Position numbers and translations under genes: made by a program. From the NCBI RefSeq assembly GCF_007644035.1, contig NZ_VMTV02000346.1, positions 81,948 through 145,947 of the forward strand: DNA of 64,000 nucleotides, in the 5' to 3' direction. Positions 51,223 to 59,156 of the stretch are shown here, in pieces. Numbering within the stretch: the first letter of the stretch is position 1; each line of letters begins with the position of its first letter. The DNA is from Vogesella mureinivorans (GTDB lineage Bacteria; Pseudomonadota; Gammaproteobacteria; Burkholderiales; Chromobacteriaceae). The notes under the pieces are model-generated. The model had not been told where the DNA came from and did not search any database. It worked only from the letters and a program-made list of their open reading frames with translations.

Positions 51223-51959
51223 GCGGCCTGGGTTTTGCTGACGCTGGCGCGAAACACATAGCCGGCGCCGCGTTCGGTGCAGATAAGCTCGGGCAGGCGC
51301 GGGTTGGGTTCGATCTTGCGGCGCAGGCGCAGTATCAGCACGTCGATGGTGCGGTCGTACACCTCGGTATCCAGGCCACGGGTTTGTTCCAGCAGCTGTT
51401 CGCGGCTCCACACCCGGCCTGGGTGGCGCACCAATGCGGCCAACAGTGCGTATTCGCCCTGGGTAAGCGGGCACGGCTCGCCGCCACGGCTATGGCGCAG
51501 CTCGCGCGCAGTGGCGTCCAGCACCCAGCCGTGAAAACAGTAGCATTCGTGCGCCTCGCCCGGCTTGCGCAGCATGGGCAGCGACAGCTCGGTGGCACGG
51601 CGCAGCGCGGCGCGCACGCGGGCCAGGAACTCGCGGCCGGAAAACGGCTTGGTGAGGTAGTCGTCGGCGGCCAGCTCCAGCCCTAGCACACGGTCGGTTT
51701 CGTCGCCCTTGCCGCTCATCATGATGATGGGCACGGCCGACTGCGCACGCAGGGTGCGCGCCAGCTGCAGGCCGTCTTCGCCTTTTAGCCGCAGGTCCAG
51801 CACCACTAGCGCAAAAGCCTGCTGCTGCAGCGCGGCCTGCATCTCGCGGCCATTGGCAGCCCCCACTACCGCGTAGCCACAGTCCTGCAGCAGCGCGGCC
51901 AGCCAGTCGCGGATATCGGCCTCGTCATCCACGATCAGCACGGCATGCTTGTCGTCCAT
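51219..51959 (-). CDS. OmpR/PhoB-family response regulator
   Basis: Protein of 246 residues. The receiver has acidic DDE at 11-13, the phosphoacceptor Asp55 (VVLDLRLKGEDG) and Lys104. The C-terminal winged-helix (LTQGEYALLAALVRHPGRVWSREQLLEQTRG, RTIDVLILRLRRKI) binds DNA. It is cotranslated with the downstream kinase. GGGAGACAATA precedes the ATG. Confidence 0.92.
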   Translation of the reverse strand: MDDKHAVLIVDDEADIRDWLAALLQDCGYAVVGAANGREMQAALQQQAFALVVLDLRLKGEDGLQLARTLRAQSAVPIIMMSGKGDETDRVLGLELAADDYLTKPFSGREFLARVRAALRRATELSLPMLRKPGEAHECYCFHGWVLDATARELRHSRGGEPCPLTQGEYALLAALVRHPGRVWSREQLLEQTRGLDTEVYDRTIDVLILRLRRKIEPNPRLPELICTERGAGYVFRASVSKTQAA

Positions 51960-52109
51960 TATTGTCTCCCTGTTTTTTACCATCAGGTTTAACAGAAAGC
52001 CGTGTGGCGTGTGTTTCAATTATTTCAAATCGAAGGCAATAAAAAACCCTGCGTGCAATGGCAGGCAGGGTAGATGGCAAGGTTGGCCGCACGCGGCGGC
52101 CAGCCAGGT

Positions 52110-52598
52110 TTAGCTGGCGCTGGCGTCGCCGGCGATTTGCGACTGCTGGTAGTTGGCCAGGCCGACCAGACCGATCAGCTTGATCTGCTGTTCCAGCCAG
52201 TGGGCGTGGTCGTTTTCGGTTTCTTCCAGCAGCACCATCAGCTGCTCGCGGGTGATGTAGTCGCGCTCTTGCTCACAGACAGCGATCACGTCTTTCAGCG
52301 CGGCGGCAACACGGTATTCTACGTCCAGGTCGCTTTGCAGCATGGACGGCACATCGTCACCGATAACAATCGGCACGCGCTTGGCCACGTTGGGCTTGCC
52401 ACCCAGGAACAGGATGCGGGCAATCAGCGTGCGGGCGTGTTCCAGCTCGTCTTCGCGCTCGTGGTCGATACGGGCAAACAGCTTGTTCAGGCCCCAGTCT
52501 TTATACATTTCGGCGTGTACAAAATACTGGTCGGCAGCAGACAGTTCTTCTGCCAGCAGGTCGTTAAGCAGCGCAATGATTTTTGGATGGCCTTGCAT
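52110..52598 (-). CDS. bfr: Bacterioferritin without the haem-ligand methionine
   Basis: Ferritin-like protein of 162 residues starting MQGHPKIIALLNDLLAEEL. Ferroxidase ligands are present: Glu18, Tyr25, Glu51, His54, Glu94, Glu128 and His131. The residue that carries the haem in E. coli Bfr, Met52, is Leu52 here (HEREDELEHAR). It stores iron in a 24-mer cage. A strong promoter and a perfect 17-bp dyad lie upstream. Confidence 0.93.
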   Translation of the reverse strand: MQGHPKIIALLNDLLAEELSAADQYFVHAEMYKDWGLNKLFARIDHEREDELEHARTLIARILFLGGKPNVAKRVPIVIGDDVPSMLQSDLDVEYRVAAALKDVIAVCEQERDYITREQLMVLLEETENDHAHWLEQQIKLIGLVGLANYQQSQIAGDASAS

Positions 52599-52640
52599 GG
52601 TATGTGCCCCTGTAATGCTGGTAATAACGTTGACAGGCGG

Positions 52641-52669
52641 ATTCTAGTACAGGCCGGGCGAGCTGTCAT
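52641..52669 (-). promoter_or_regulatory. bfr: Sigma-70 promoter of bfr
   Basis: ATGACA-N17-TAGAAT on the minus strand: five of six matches at -35 and five of six at -10 with ideal spacing, 43 bp before the bfr start. Confidence 0.75.
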
Positions 52670-52678
52670 GGTACATTT

Positions 52679-52695
52679 TTGCGAATTGTTCGCAA
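52679..52695. promoter_or_regulatory. Perfect 17-bp dyad upstream of the bfr promoter
   Basis: TTGCGAATTGTTCGCAA, two 7-bp half sites around TTG. Centred about 20 bp upstream of the bfr -35 element, a usual activator position. The factor is unknown. Confidence 0.7.
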
Positions 52696-52899
52696 TAATA
52701 TTAACTTTACCACCATTGATGTCCAAATAAAAAGCATTAAATACCAATAAATACCAAAACAGTGCACTTAAAATGATTGCCGTGGCATCGCCATGCCAAA
52801 TCCAGCCACGGCCAGGCCCATGCATGGCAAAGTAGCGCCTGTGCCTGTGTACCAGTAAAATCCCGCCAACTGAAAGCCAGCCCGAAAGAGAACAAGACG

Positions 52900-53469
52900 A
52901 TGACCATCAAATCCGACAAATGGATTCGCCGCATGGCAGAACAGCACGGCATGATCGAGCCGTTTGTTCACGACCAGATCAAGAACGTAAACGGCGAAAA
53001 GGTGATCTCGTTCGGCACCTCCAGCTACGGCTACGATATCCGCTGCGCGGACGAGTTCAAGGTGTTTACCAATATCAACAGCACCATTGTGGACCCGAAA
53101 AACTTCGACCCGGATTCGTTTGTAGAAGTATCCGGCAAGGGCTACTGCATTATTCCGCCCAACAGCTTTGCGCTGGCTCGTACGGTGGAATACTTCCGCA
53201 TCCCGCGCTCGGTGCTGACGGTGTGCCTGGGCAAATCCACCTACGCCCGCTGCGGCATTATCGTGAACGTGACACCGTTCGAGCCGGAATGGGAAGGCTA
53301 CGTCACGCTGGAGTTTTCCAATACCACCCCGCTGCCCGCCAAGATCTACGCCAACGAAGGCGTGGCACAGGTGCTGTTCTTCGAGTCGGACGAAATCTGC
53401 GATGTGTCCTACAAAGACCGTGCCGGCAAATACATGGGCCAGGTAGGCGTGACCCTGCCCCGCCCCTGA
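52900..53469 (+). CDS. dcd: dCTP deaminase
   Basis: Protein of 189 residues starting [22 protein letters not shown]. Family blocks: [16 protein letters not shown] near residue 45, [32 protein letters not shown] near 110-142 and VAQVLFFES near 158. It deaminates dCTP to dUTP for dTTP supply. A longer in-frame frame to 52777 exists but carries no similarity. Confidence 0.96.
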   Translation: MTIKSDKWIRRMAEQHGMIEPFVHDQIKNVNGEKVISFGTSSYGYDIRCADEFKVFTNINSTIVDPKNFDPDSFVEVSGKGYCIIPPNSFALARTVEYFRIPRSVLTVCLGKSTYARCGIIVNVTPFEPEWEGYVTLEFSNTTPLPAKIYANEGVAQVLFFESDEICDVSYKDRAGKYMGQVGVTLPRP

Positions 53470-53488
53470 GCGGCAAGCCCCCCCACAC

Positions 53489-53512
53489 AACGCGGCCCAG
53501 GCCGCGTTTTTT
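53489..53512 (+). terminator. Terminator of dcd
   Basis: AACGCGGC / GCCGCGTT with a 4-nt loop followed by six T (53507-53512), 20 bp after the stop. Confidence 0.85.
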
Positions 53513-53560
53513 GTTTTGGATCAAAGCTCGCATTTTGCCGCTACTGGTCTAGGATGAATT

Positions 53561-53586
53561 CAGGGTGTGCTGATACAGCCACCCTG
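53561..53586. repeat. Inverted repeat upstream of gpx
   Basis: CAGGGTG and CACCCTG flank a core that itself pairs (GCTG / CAGC). It lies 110 bp upstream of the glutathione peroxidase start. Role unknown; it may be a leader hairpin. Confidence 0.45.
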
Positions 53587-53657
53587 GGCACAGCAAGCCG
53601 TTTCTTATGAGCGTTGTGGTTCCCCCTTGCCGCTTCGCTCTTTTTTTGCCCATTTCA

Positions 53658-53669
53658 ATTGTTTACAAT
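53658..53669 (+). promoter_or_regulatory. Candidate OhrR operator before gpx
   Basis: ATTGT-TT-ACAAT, a perfect dyad 27 bp upstream of the gpx ATG in an AT-rich patch. The half site ACAAT is like that in OhrR operators of other bacteria (TACAATT-AATTGTA). Confidence 0.5.
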
Positions 53670-53695
53670 CTGATTTTTCACAATCAAATATCGCC

Positions 53696-54172
53696 ATGTC
53701 TATCTATCAATACCGCGTACCCGCCCTGCTGGGCGGCGAAATCAATCTGGCCAACTATCAGGGCCAGGTCATGCTGCTGGTGAATACCGCCAGCGCCTGC
53801 GGCTTTACCTATCAATACGAAGGGCTGGAAGCCCTGCACCGCGAGCTGGGTGACAAAGGCCTGGCGGTGATTGGCTTCCCTTGCAACCAGTTTGGTAAGC
53901 AGGAGCCAGGCGGCGCCGAAGCCATCGGCAGCTTCTGCCAGAAAAACTACGGCGTGAGCTTTACCATGGCCGCCAAGATCGACGTAAACGGTGCCAACGC
54001 CCACCCGCTGTGGCAGCACCTGAAACAGCAGAAAGCCGGCATCCTGGGCACCCATGGCATTAAATGGAACTTCACCAAGTTTCTGGTCAATCGCCAAGGC
54101 CAGGTCGTTGGCCGCTTTGGCCCGCGCACCAAGCCCGAAGCCCTGCGCGCGCAGATAGAGGCACTGCTGTGA
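53696..54172 (+). CDS. Glutathione peroxidase (cysteine form)
   Basis: Protein of 158 residues. Peroxidatic Cys35 (NTASACGFTYQYEGLEAL), Gln69 (FPCNQFGKQEPG), Trp and Asn in IKWNFTKFLV, and a likely resolving Cys81 in SFCQKNYGVSF. In bacteria these enzymes reduce organic hydroperoxides, often with thioredoxin. Its stop overlaps the OhrR start (GTGA), tying it to a peroxide sensor. Confidence 0.92.
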   Translation: MSIYQYRVPALLGGEINLANYQGQVMLLVNTASACGFTYQYEGLEALHRELGDKGLAVIGFPCNQFGKQEPGGAEAIGSFCQKNYGVSFTMAAKIDVNGANAHPLWQHLKQQKAGILGTHGIKWNFTKFLVNRQGQVVGRFGPRTKPEALRAQIEALL

Positions 54173-54618
54173 ACCCGGCGCTGCTACTGGACAGCCAGCT
54201 GTGCTTTGCGCTGTATACCGCCAGCCGTAGCATGACCCAGGCCTACCAGCCGCTGCTGGGCGAGCTGGGGCTGACCTACCCGCAATATCTGGTGATGCTG
54301 GTGCTGTGGGAAGAAGACGGTGTCACAGTGAAACGGCTGGGCGAGCGCTTGCTGCTGGATTCGGGCACGCTGACACCACTGCTGAAACGGCTGGAGACAG
54401 CTGGCCTGCTGGTGCGCCAGCGTGCCAGCGCCGACGAGCGGCGGGTAGAGGTGTGGCTAAGCGCGGCCGGCAAGGCGCTGGAAAGCCAGGCCGCCGCCGT
54501 ACCCCAGGCCATGCGCTGCCGCTACGGCGCCGAGGGGCGCGAGGCCGAGTCGGCCATGCTGCGGCAAACCCTGCAGCAACTGACCAAGCTACTGCAGGGC
54601 AAGCAGGATCAAGACTAG
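54169..54618 (+). CDS. ohrR: OhrR-type MarR-family organic peroxide regulator
   Basis: Protein of 149 residues. The sensing Cys12 lies in LDSQLCFALYTASRSM and the family block LLGELGLTYPQYLVMLVLWEEDGVTVKRLGERLLLDSGTLTPLLKRLE is clear. The start is GTG at 54169, overlapping the gpx stop. OhrR proteins repress until oxidised by organic hydroperoxides. The usual partner gene ohr is absent here and gpx takes its place. Confidence 0.88.
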   Translation: MNPALLLDSQLCFALYTASRSMTQAYQPLLGELGLTYPQYLVMLVLWEEDGVTVKRLGERLLLDSGTLTPLLKRLETAGLLVRQRASADERRVEVWLSAAGKALESQAAAVPQAMRCRYGAEGREAESAMLRQTLQQLTKLLQGKQDQD

Positions 54619-54624
54619 ATGAGC

Positions 54625-54933
54625 CTAGATGGCTTCGCTGGCCGCCTGGCACGGGCTGTCCAGTGCCTCGCGCGCCTGCCTGGCCAGCGCGGCCAGGTCT
54701 GCGTCCAGATGCTGCTGCATATGACGCAGGGCGCCGGCCAGAATCGCGGACGCCAGCAGTGCTTCGTCGCACTGGAACACCTGGGCCATGGCGCGCAGCT
54801 GGCTGCAGCTCTGGTGGTTCAGCGGCAGAACCAACTGGCGTACCGGGTCTACCGACAGTAGCTGGCCCAGGTCGCGGCCTTCGGCCTGGTGGCGCTCCAG
54901 CTGGGCGATAAAGTCGTGCAGCGTATCGTTCAT
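54625..54933 (-). CDS. Hypothetical 102-residue protein
   Basis: Small, mostly helical soluble protein (NDTLHDFIAQLERHQAEGRDLGQLLSVDPVRQLVLPLN). I do not recognise the family. It has two Cys residues in the middle (HQSCSQLRAMAQVFQCDEALL). GAGGTGAC lies just upstream of the ATG. It converges on ohrR with a 6-bp gap, so no terminator fits between them. Confidence 0.55.
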   Translation of the reverse strand: MNDTLHDFIAQLERHQAEGRDLGQLLSVDPVRQLVLPLNHQSCSQLRAMAQVFQCDEALLASAILAGALRHMQQHLDADLAALARQAREALDSPCQAASEAI

Positions 54934-55044
54934 GTGTCACCTCTGCTTTGCTGGGGGATACCCGTTTCAGCATGGCACACGCGCTGCCCTTTCCCAGTGC
55001 CATAGCGATAAATAATGATCGCCATCAAGCATTTAGCGCCTGCA

Positions 55045-55452
55045 CTAGCCGCCTTCGTGCAGGTCGCCATCCACATAGCGCCAGGCACCGTCTTCACGGC
55101 AAAAGCGGCTGGTTTCGTGCAGGCGGTAGGCGCGCCCGCCTACCTTGTAGCGCGCCACAAATTCCACCGTCCCCGCCTCATCACCCGCCTGGCCAGCCGC
55201 TGCGGCCAACACTTGCAGGCTCAGCCATTTCACGCCGTCGTCACTGGACAGGTCCAGGCTGTCTGGCCGGGTGCCTTGTGCCCAGGTTTGCAGCAGATAG
55301 GGTTCCAGCCGCAGCACAAAGGCGCTGTAGCGCGAACGCATCAGCTGCACCGCCTCGGCCGGCAGTGCCCCAGCGTGGTAGCGGCCGCAGCACTGCTCGT
55401 AAGGTAAAGGTTGGCCGCAGTGGCAGCCGCTCACTGGCGTGTTTTTTTTCAT
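55045..55452 (-). CDS. ychJ: YchJ family SEC-C motif protein
   Basis: Protein of 135 residues. The N-terminal CHCGQPLPYEQCCGRYHAG is a SEC-C-type zinc motif; LMRSRYSAFVLRLEPYLLQTW is the YchJ (UPF0225) signature. Function unknown. ATG at 55452 overlaps the upstream lipoprotein stop by 4 bp. Confidence 0.85.
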   Translation of the reverse strand: MKKNTPVSGCHCGQPLPYEQCCGRYHAGALPAEAVQLMRSRYSAFVLRLEPYLLQTWAQGTRPDSLDLSSDDGVKWLSLQVLAAAAGQAGDEAGTVEFVARYKVGGRAYRLHETSRFCREDGAWRYVDGDLHEGG

Positions 55453-55865
55453 GGTGTTGCCCCCAATGGCGGCAGGCCGTAAAGCTTGAACAAGAAATGG
55501 GCGAAGGCAGGCTGGGCGGGCTTGTCCGGCAAGGCAGGCCAGCGCCGCTGCCATAGCTGCAGGCGGTCTTCCATCAGCTTTTGCGCACGGGCGCTGTCGA
55601 TCTGGCCGGCATCGCGCTGCTGGGCGATGCGGCGATAGGTACGAAACAGGTCGTCGTCTACCGCGTTGCGGCCAACTTGCTGCTGACGCAGCGCATCCAG
55701 CCGGTCGGCCACCTGCACGCGTGTCAGCTCGCCTTTTGCCACGCGCGGTGCCAGCTGCTGCGCTTCGCGCATCAGGCTATCCGCCGCCTGCGACGCGCCC
55801 AGGCCGGGCAAAGCGGCGCAGCCGGCCAGCCACAGCAGTGACAGGAAAATAATCAGTTTTTTCAT
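55449..55865 (-). CDS. Small lipoprotein of unknown function
   Basis: Protein of 138 residues with a lipobox (MKKLIIFLSLLWLAGCAALPG, Cys16). The mature part is helical and charged (RVAKGELTRVQVADRLDALRQQ). It is cotranslated with ychJ. No family is recognised. Confidence 0.75.
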   Translation of the reverse strand: MKKLIIFLSLLWLAGCAALPGLGASQAADSLMREAQQLAPRVAKGELTRVQVADRLDALRQQQVGRNAVDDDLFRTYRRIAQQRDAGQIDSARAQKLMEDRLQLWQRRWPALPDKPAQPAFAHFLFKLYGLPPLGATP

Positions 55866-55913
55866 GACGGTGATTGTAATACCTGCGCGGCCCTGCCCTA
55901 TCGATAAATGCAA

Positions 55914-55936
55914 AACCCCGCCACGCGGGCGGGGTT
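55914..55936 (-). terminator. Terminator of cysK
   Basis: AACCCCGCC / GGCGGGGTT with a 5-nt loop followed by TTTTGC on the minus strand, 24 bp after the cysK stop. Confidence 0.8.
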
Positions 55937-55959
55937 GCGGGTGAACACCAAGCCGGTAA

Positions 55960-56895
55960 TCAGTCAGCCAGATGCTGGAACAGCGGGGTGGACAGGTAAC
56001 GCTCGCCAAACGACGGAATCACCACCACGATCAGTTTGCCGGCGTTTTCCGGGCGCTTGGCCAGCTGCAAGGCAGCCCAGACGGCAGCACCGGACGAAAT
56101 GCCCACCAGTACGCCTTCCTGCGTGGCCACATTGCGCGCGGTTTCGAAGGCGTCGTCGTTGGCCACGCGAATGATTTCGTCGTAAATGCCGGTGTTCAGG
56201 ATGGGGGGCACAAAGCCGGCACCAATCCCCTGAATCGGGTGCGGGCCTTTGGCACCGCCAGACAGCACCGGCGAGGCATCCGGCTCTACGGCCACAATCT
56301 GTACGCCGGGTTTGCGCTCTTTCAGCACCTCGCCCACACCGGTAATGGTGCCGCCGGTGCCCACACCGGCCACCAGGATATCGATCTGGCCATCGGTATC
56401 GCGCCAGATTTCCTCGGCGGTGGTGCTGCGGTGGATGGCCGGGTTGGCCGGGTTTTCAAACTGCTGCGGCAGGAAGTGGGTGTCCGGGTTGGCCGCCACG
56501 ATCTCGCGCGCCTTGGCAATGGCACCGCCCATGCCATCCGGGCCGGGGGTAAGCACCAGCTCGGCGCCATAGGCACGCAGCAGCTGGCGGCGTTCGCGGC
56601 TCATGGTTTCCGGCATGGTGATGATCAGCTTGTAGCCGCGCGCAGCGCACACCATGGCCAGGCCGATGCCGGTATTGCCCGAGGTAGGCTCGACAATGAC
56701 CGTGTCGGGGCCGATCTTGCCGTCCCGCTCTGCCGCCTCGATCATCGCCACGGCAATACGGTCTTTTACGCTGTGGCCCGGGTTGAAGAACTCCAGCTTG
56801 GCCACCACAGTGGCGCCAGCGCCCTCGGTAACGCGGTTAAGGCGCACCAGGGGGGTGTTACCGATCAGGTCTGTTACAGAAGCGGCGATACGCAT
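55960..56895 (-). CDS. cysK: Cysteine synthase A
   Basis: PLP enzyme of 311 residues. The Schiff-base Lys44 lies in [11 protein letters not shown], the phosphate loop is [11 protein letters not shown] near 70 and the [14 protein letters not shown] loop near 175. It makes cysteine from O-acetylserine and sulfide. The 5' region is short and no operator was identified. Start has GGAGAATAAGACA upstream. Confidence 0.95.
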   Translation of the reverse strand: MRIAASVTDLIGNTPLVRLNRVTEGAGATVVAKLEFFNPGHSVKDRIAVAMIEAAERDGKIGPDTVIVEPTSGNTGIGLAMVCAARGYKLIITMPETMSRERRQLLRAYGAELVLTPGPDGMGGAIAKAREIVAANPDTHFLPQQFENPANPAIHRSTTAEEIWRDTDGQIDILVAGVGTGGTITGVGEVLKERKPGVQIVAVEPDASPVLSGGAKGPHPIQGIGAGFVPPILNTGIYDEIIRVANDDAFETARNVATQEGVLVGISSGAAVWAALQLAKRPENAGKLIVVVIPSFGERYLSTPLFQHLAD

Positions 56896-57016
56896 TGTCT
56901 TATTCTCCCAATTAAGCTCACGGCCCAGCCGTTATGCTGGGCAATTCTATACAGCCCGCCCTGGCCTGCCTAATATCATTTTTTGCTATGGTTCGAACCG
57001 CTGCCTATAACCGGCG

Positions 57017-57556
57017 CTAGCTGATACCGGGCATCACGCGGCAACCGGCCTGCCATACGCTGTCATCACCAGCCACCAGCACGATGCGCTGCAGGCTGTG
57101 CGGTGGTGCTGCGGCCAACCATTGGTTGATGGCCTGCCAGGCCACGTGCATGGCGGCCAACGCCGGGTAGCTGCCAGCGCTCATGGAGGGGAAGCCCAGC
57201 GAGCCGACACCGCGCGCAGCGGCCTCGTCCAGACTGTGGCGATAGCACGCCGCCAGTACTTCGGCCTCGCCATCGTCACCGCCGCGCCATACCGGGCCCA
57301 CCGTGTGCAAGACAAAGCGCGCCGGCAACTGAAAGCCGGGCGTGACGCGCACCTGCCCAGCCGGGCAAAAGCCCAGCGCTAGGCAGGCTTGCAGCATGCC
57401 CGGGCCGGCCGCGCGGTGGATGGCACCATCCACGCCACCACCGGCGCCGCGCAGGCCAGGGTTGGCCGCATTGACAATGGCGTCTACCTGCAGCCGGGTG
57501 ATATCTCCACGCCACAGCTCGATGGTGACACCGTGTTGCCGGGTGAGCATGCGCAT
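57017..57556 (-). CDS. Macrodomain O-acetyl-ADP-ribose deacetylase (YmdB-like)
   Basis: Protein of 179 residues, a single macro domain: VDAIVNAANPGLRGAGGGVDGAIHRAAG (catalytic Asn/Asp loop) and GFPSMSAGSYP. Such enzymes remove ADP-ribose esters. ATG at 57556 or 57550; AGGAAAGG lies upstream of both. The message start region overlaps the terminator of the ProQ-like gene. Confidence 0.88.
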   Translation of the reverse strand: MRMLTRQHGVTIELWRGDITRLQVDAIVNAANPGLRGAGGGVDGAIHRAAGPGMLQACLALGFCPAGQVRVTPGFQLPARFVLHTVGPVWRGGDDGEAEVLAACYRHSLDEAAARGVGSLGFPSMSAGSYPALAAMHVAWQAINQWLAAAPPHSLQRIVLVAGDDSVWQAGCRVMPGIS

Positions 57557-57596
57557 CCTTTCCTGGCTGCCCTGGTGGCAGCAAAGACAAAAACAA

Positions 57597-57624
57597 AACC
57601 CCTCAAGCACAGGCCGGAGGGGTT
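57597..57624 (-). terminator. Terminator of the ProQ-like gene
   Basis: AACCCCTC / GAGGGGTT with a 12-nt loop and TTTTGTTTTTG following on the minus strand, 20 bp after the stop. Confidence 0.8.
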
Positions 57625-57643
57625 GGGTAAACAGGTGCGGGGT

Positions 57644-58102
57644 TTATTCCGCAGCAGATTCTGCGGCCGGGGTATCTACCTGGGCCGCTGCCTCGGGTGC
57701 TGCTGCGTCTACTGGCGCAGGGGCGGCAGCGTCGGCTTTGGCCGGGCGGGGCTGGGCCATGCGCTCGGCGGCAGCTTTTTCTTCCGGGCTCACCACGCCT
57801 ACCGGCTTCATGGCCAGGTCAAAGCGCTTGCCACCACGCGCCAGCGACTTGATATAGCGCTGACGGCGGCAGTGGTTAGCCAGCACGCGGGCAACCAGCT
57901 GCGCATCAAACTGCGGCAGCGCGGCAATCAGCGCCTCGTGGATGCCCAGTGCCAGCGGCAGGAAACGCTTGAATACTTCGTACTTGGCGTAAACGTGGGC
58001 GGCAATCATCTCGGTCTGGCTTTTCTTGCTCAGACTTTGTACTGCCGTCTTCAGTGCGGCACCCAGTGCCGTTTCATTATTGGATTTCATTGCATTCTTC
58101 AT
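57644..58102 (-). CDS. ProQ/FinO-domain RNA-binding protein
   Basis: Protein of 152 residues. The FinO/ProQ RNA-binding core is about residues 45-120 (KRFLPLALGIHEALIA, LANHCRRQRYIKSLARGGKRFDL). The C-terminal ~35 residues are an Ala/Pro/Glu-rich disordered tail (ADAAAPAPVDAAAPEAAAQ). It resembles the minimal ProQ of Neisseria in lacking the Tudor-like C-terminal domain. It probably chaperones small RNAs. Confidence 0.87.
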   Translation of the reverse strand: MKNAMKSNNETALGAALKTAVQSLSKKSQTEMIAAHVYAKYEVFKRFLPLALGIHEALIAALPQFDAQLVARVLANHCRRQRYIKSLARGGKRFDLAMKPVGVVSPEEKAAAERMAQPRPAKADAAAPAPVDAAAPEAAAQVDTPAAESAAE

Positions 58103-58245
58103 GGTTCAAGTCACTGGGCAAAACACGTTTGCGCGCAGTCCTTTCAAAAACAAGACACTAGGACAGCGACGCCATCCGGCAAAAAGGGGGCTATCTTAAT
58201 GCAGCTAGGGCGCAGATGCCAGCAACAATACACCCGGCTGCCGTT

Positions 58246-58677
58246 TTACCAGCAGTTGGCCGCACTATACCCGCTGTACGTGGTGCTGACACCTTTACTG
58301 CCCGTGCTGCTCAGCGTCAGGGTATTGCACTTGTCGGTATTCTGCCCGGCTTTGCTTTGCGGGGTGGCGCTCAGGGTATAGCTGGCGGCAGGGTTGGCTG
58401 CGGTAATGGTGATGCTGTAAAAGCCGTTTTCGGTGACACCGCTGCTACTCAAGCTCATTACCGTACCCAGCGAGGCAATGGTGGTGCTGTACTGGTTATT
58501 GACCGAATAGTAACGCTCCTGCGCCAGGGCCACTGCAGCCAGGGCGGTTTTGGCCTCGGTACGGTTGGCGCGCACCACATAATCGCGGTACATCGGCATG
58601 GCAATGGCCGACAAGATGCCGACAATAGCCACCACGATAACCAGCTCGATCAAGGTAAAACCCTGGTTTTTGTTCAT
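58246..58677 (-). CDS. pilE: Type IV minor pilin, PilE-like (last of the minor pilin operon)
   Basis: Prepilin of 143 residues. Processing site [19 protein letters not shown] with Gly before and Glu at +5. The C-terminus has two Cys (DKCNTLTL and AANCW) that can form the D-loop disulfide. GGAGAC precedes the ATG. It closes the fimU-pilV-pilW-pilX series with a 65-bp gap after pilX. A receptor role like neisserial ComP is possible but unproved. The stretch near the stop contains a copy of the dispersed motif (58255). Confidence 0.85.
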   Translation of the reverse strand: MNKNQGFTLIELVIVVAIVGILSAIAMPMYRDYVVRANRTEAKTALAAVALAQERYYSVNNQYSTTIASLGTVMSLSSSGVTENGFYSITITAANPAASYTLSATPQSKAGQNTDKCNTLTLSSTGSKGVSTTYSGYSAANCW

Positions 58678-58742
58678 TTTGTCTCCATCAGGCATAGCCA
58701 AGCCGGCCTGCCTTTGCATACTGAAACCGGCCCGCTAGCCGG

Positions 58743-59156
58743 CTACTCTTCTACCGATACCACCGCTTCCAGCGCGGTGACCGAGTCGTTACGCACACCC
58801 GTGCCGCTGGCTACGATGCGGTAGTAAACCTTGCCCGCCGATGCGGTACAGTTGTTGACGCAACCTATGGTATAGCTGGCAGATGCCCCGGCCAGCGATG
58901 ACACCACACCCCGTGCCGGCAGCGAGTTGGACGCGGTGATGCTAGCCAGATCATCCACCGTGGTCAGATAAATTTCGCCTTCACGCAGCGCGGCTTCTGC
59001 CGCCAGAAACGAGACGTTCTTTTCGCGCAGATTGCCCGAGATCTTTTCTTGCACAATGGCGCTTTTGGTCACGGCAAAGCCCAGCAGGCCCAGCACCAGC
59101 AGGAAGATCATTACCACCAGCAGGGAAAAGCCCTGCTGCATCGCTACCCTGCTCAT
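58743..59156 (-). CDS. pilX: Type IV minor pilin PilX-like
   Basis: Prepilin of 137 residues with site QQG|FSLLVVMIFLLVLGLL. Position +5 is Val rather than Glu, the usual exception for PilX and GspK tip pilins. Start overlaps the pilW stop by 4 bp. PilY1, which usually follows PilX, is not present. Confidence 0.85.
   Translation of the reverse strand: MSRVAMQQGFSLLVVMIFLLVLGLLGFAVTKSAIVQEKISGNLREKNVSFLAAEAALREGEIYLTTVDDLASITASNSLPARGVVSSLAGASASYTIGCVNNCTASAGKVYYRIVASGTGVRNDSVTALEAVVSVEE

Larger units (their letters stand above)
52599..52899. other. Divergent intergenic region bfr / dcd
   Basis: About 300 bp, AT-rich in its middle (52690-52770). It holds the bfr promoter and dyad described separately. 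For dcd I see no confident promoter. Reading frames here (52777 upwards) are upstream in-frame extensions of dcd without family similarity. Confidence 0.6.

Noticed and set aside
52777-52899. Extended N-terminus of dcd
   Set aside because: The 41 extra residues have no family similarity; the standard start MTIKSDKW at 52900 gives the usual length.
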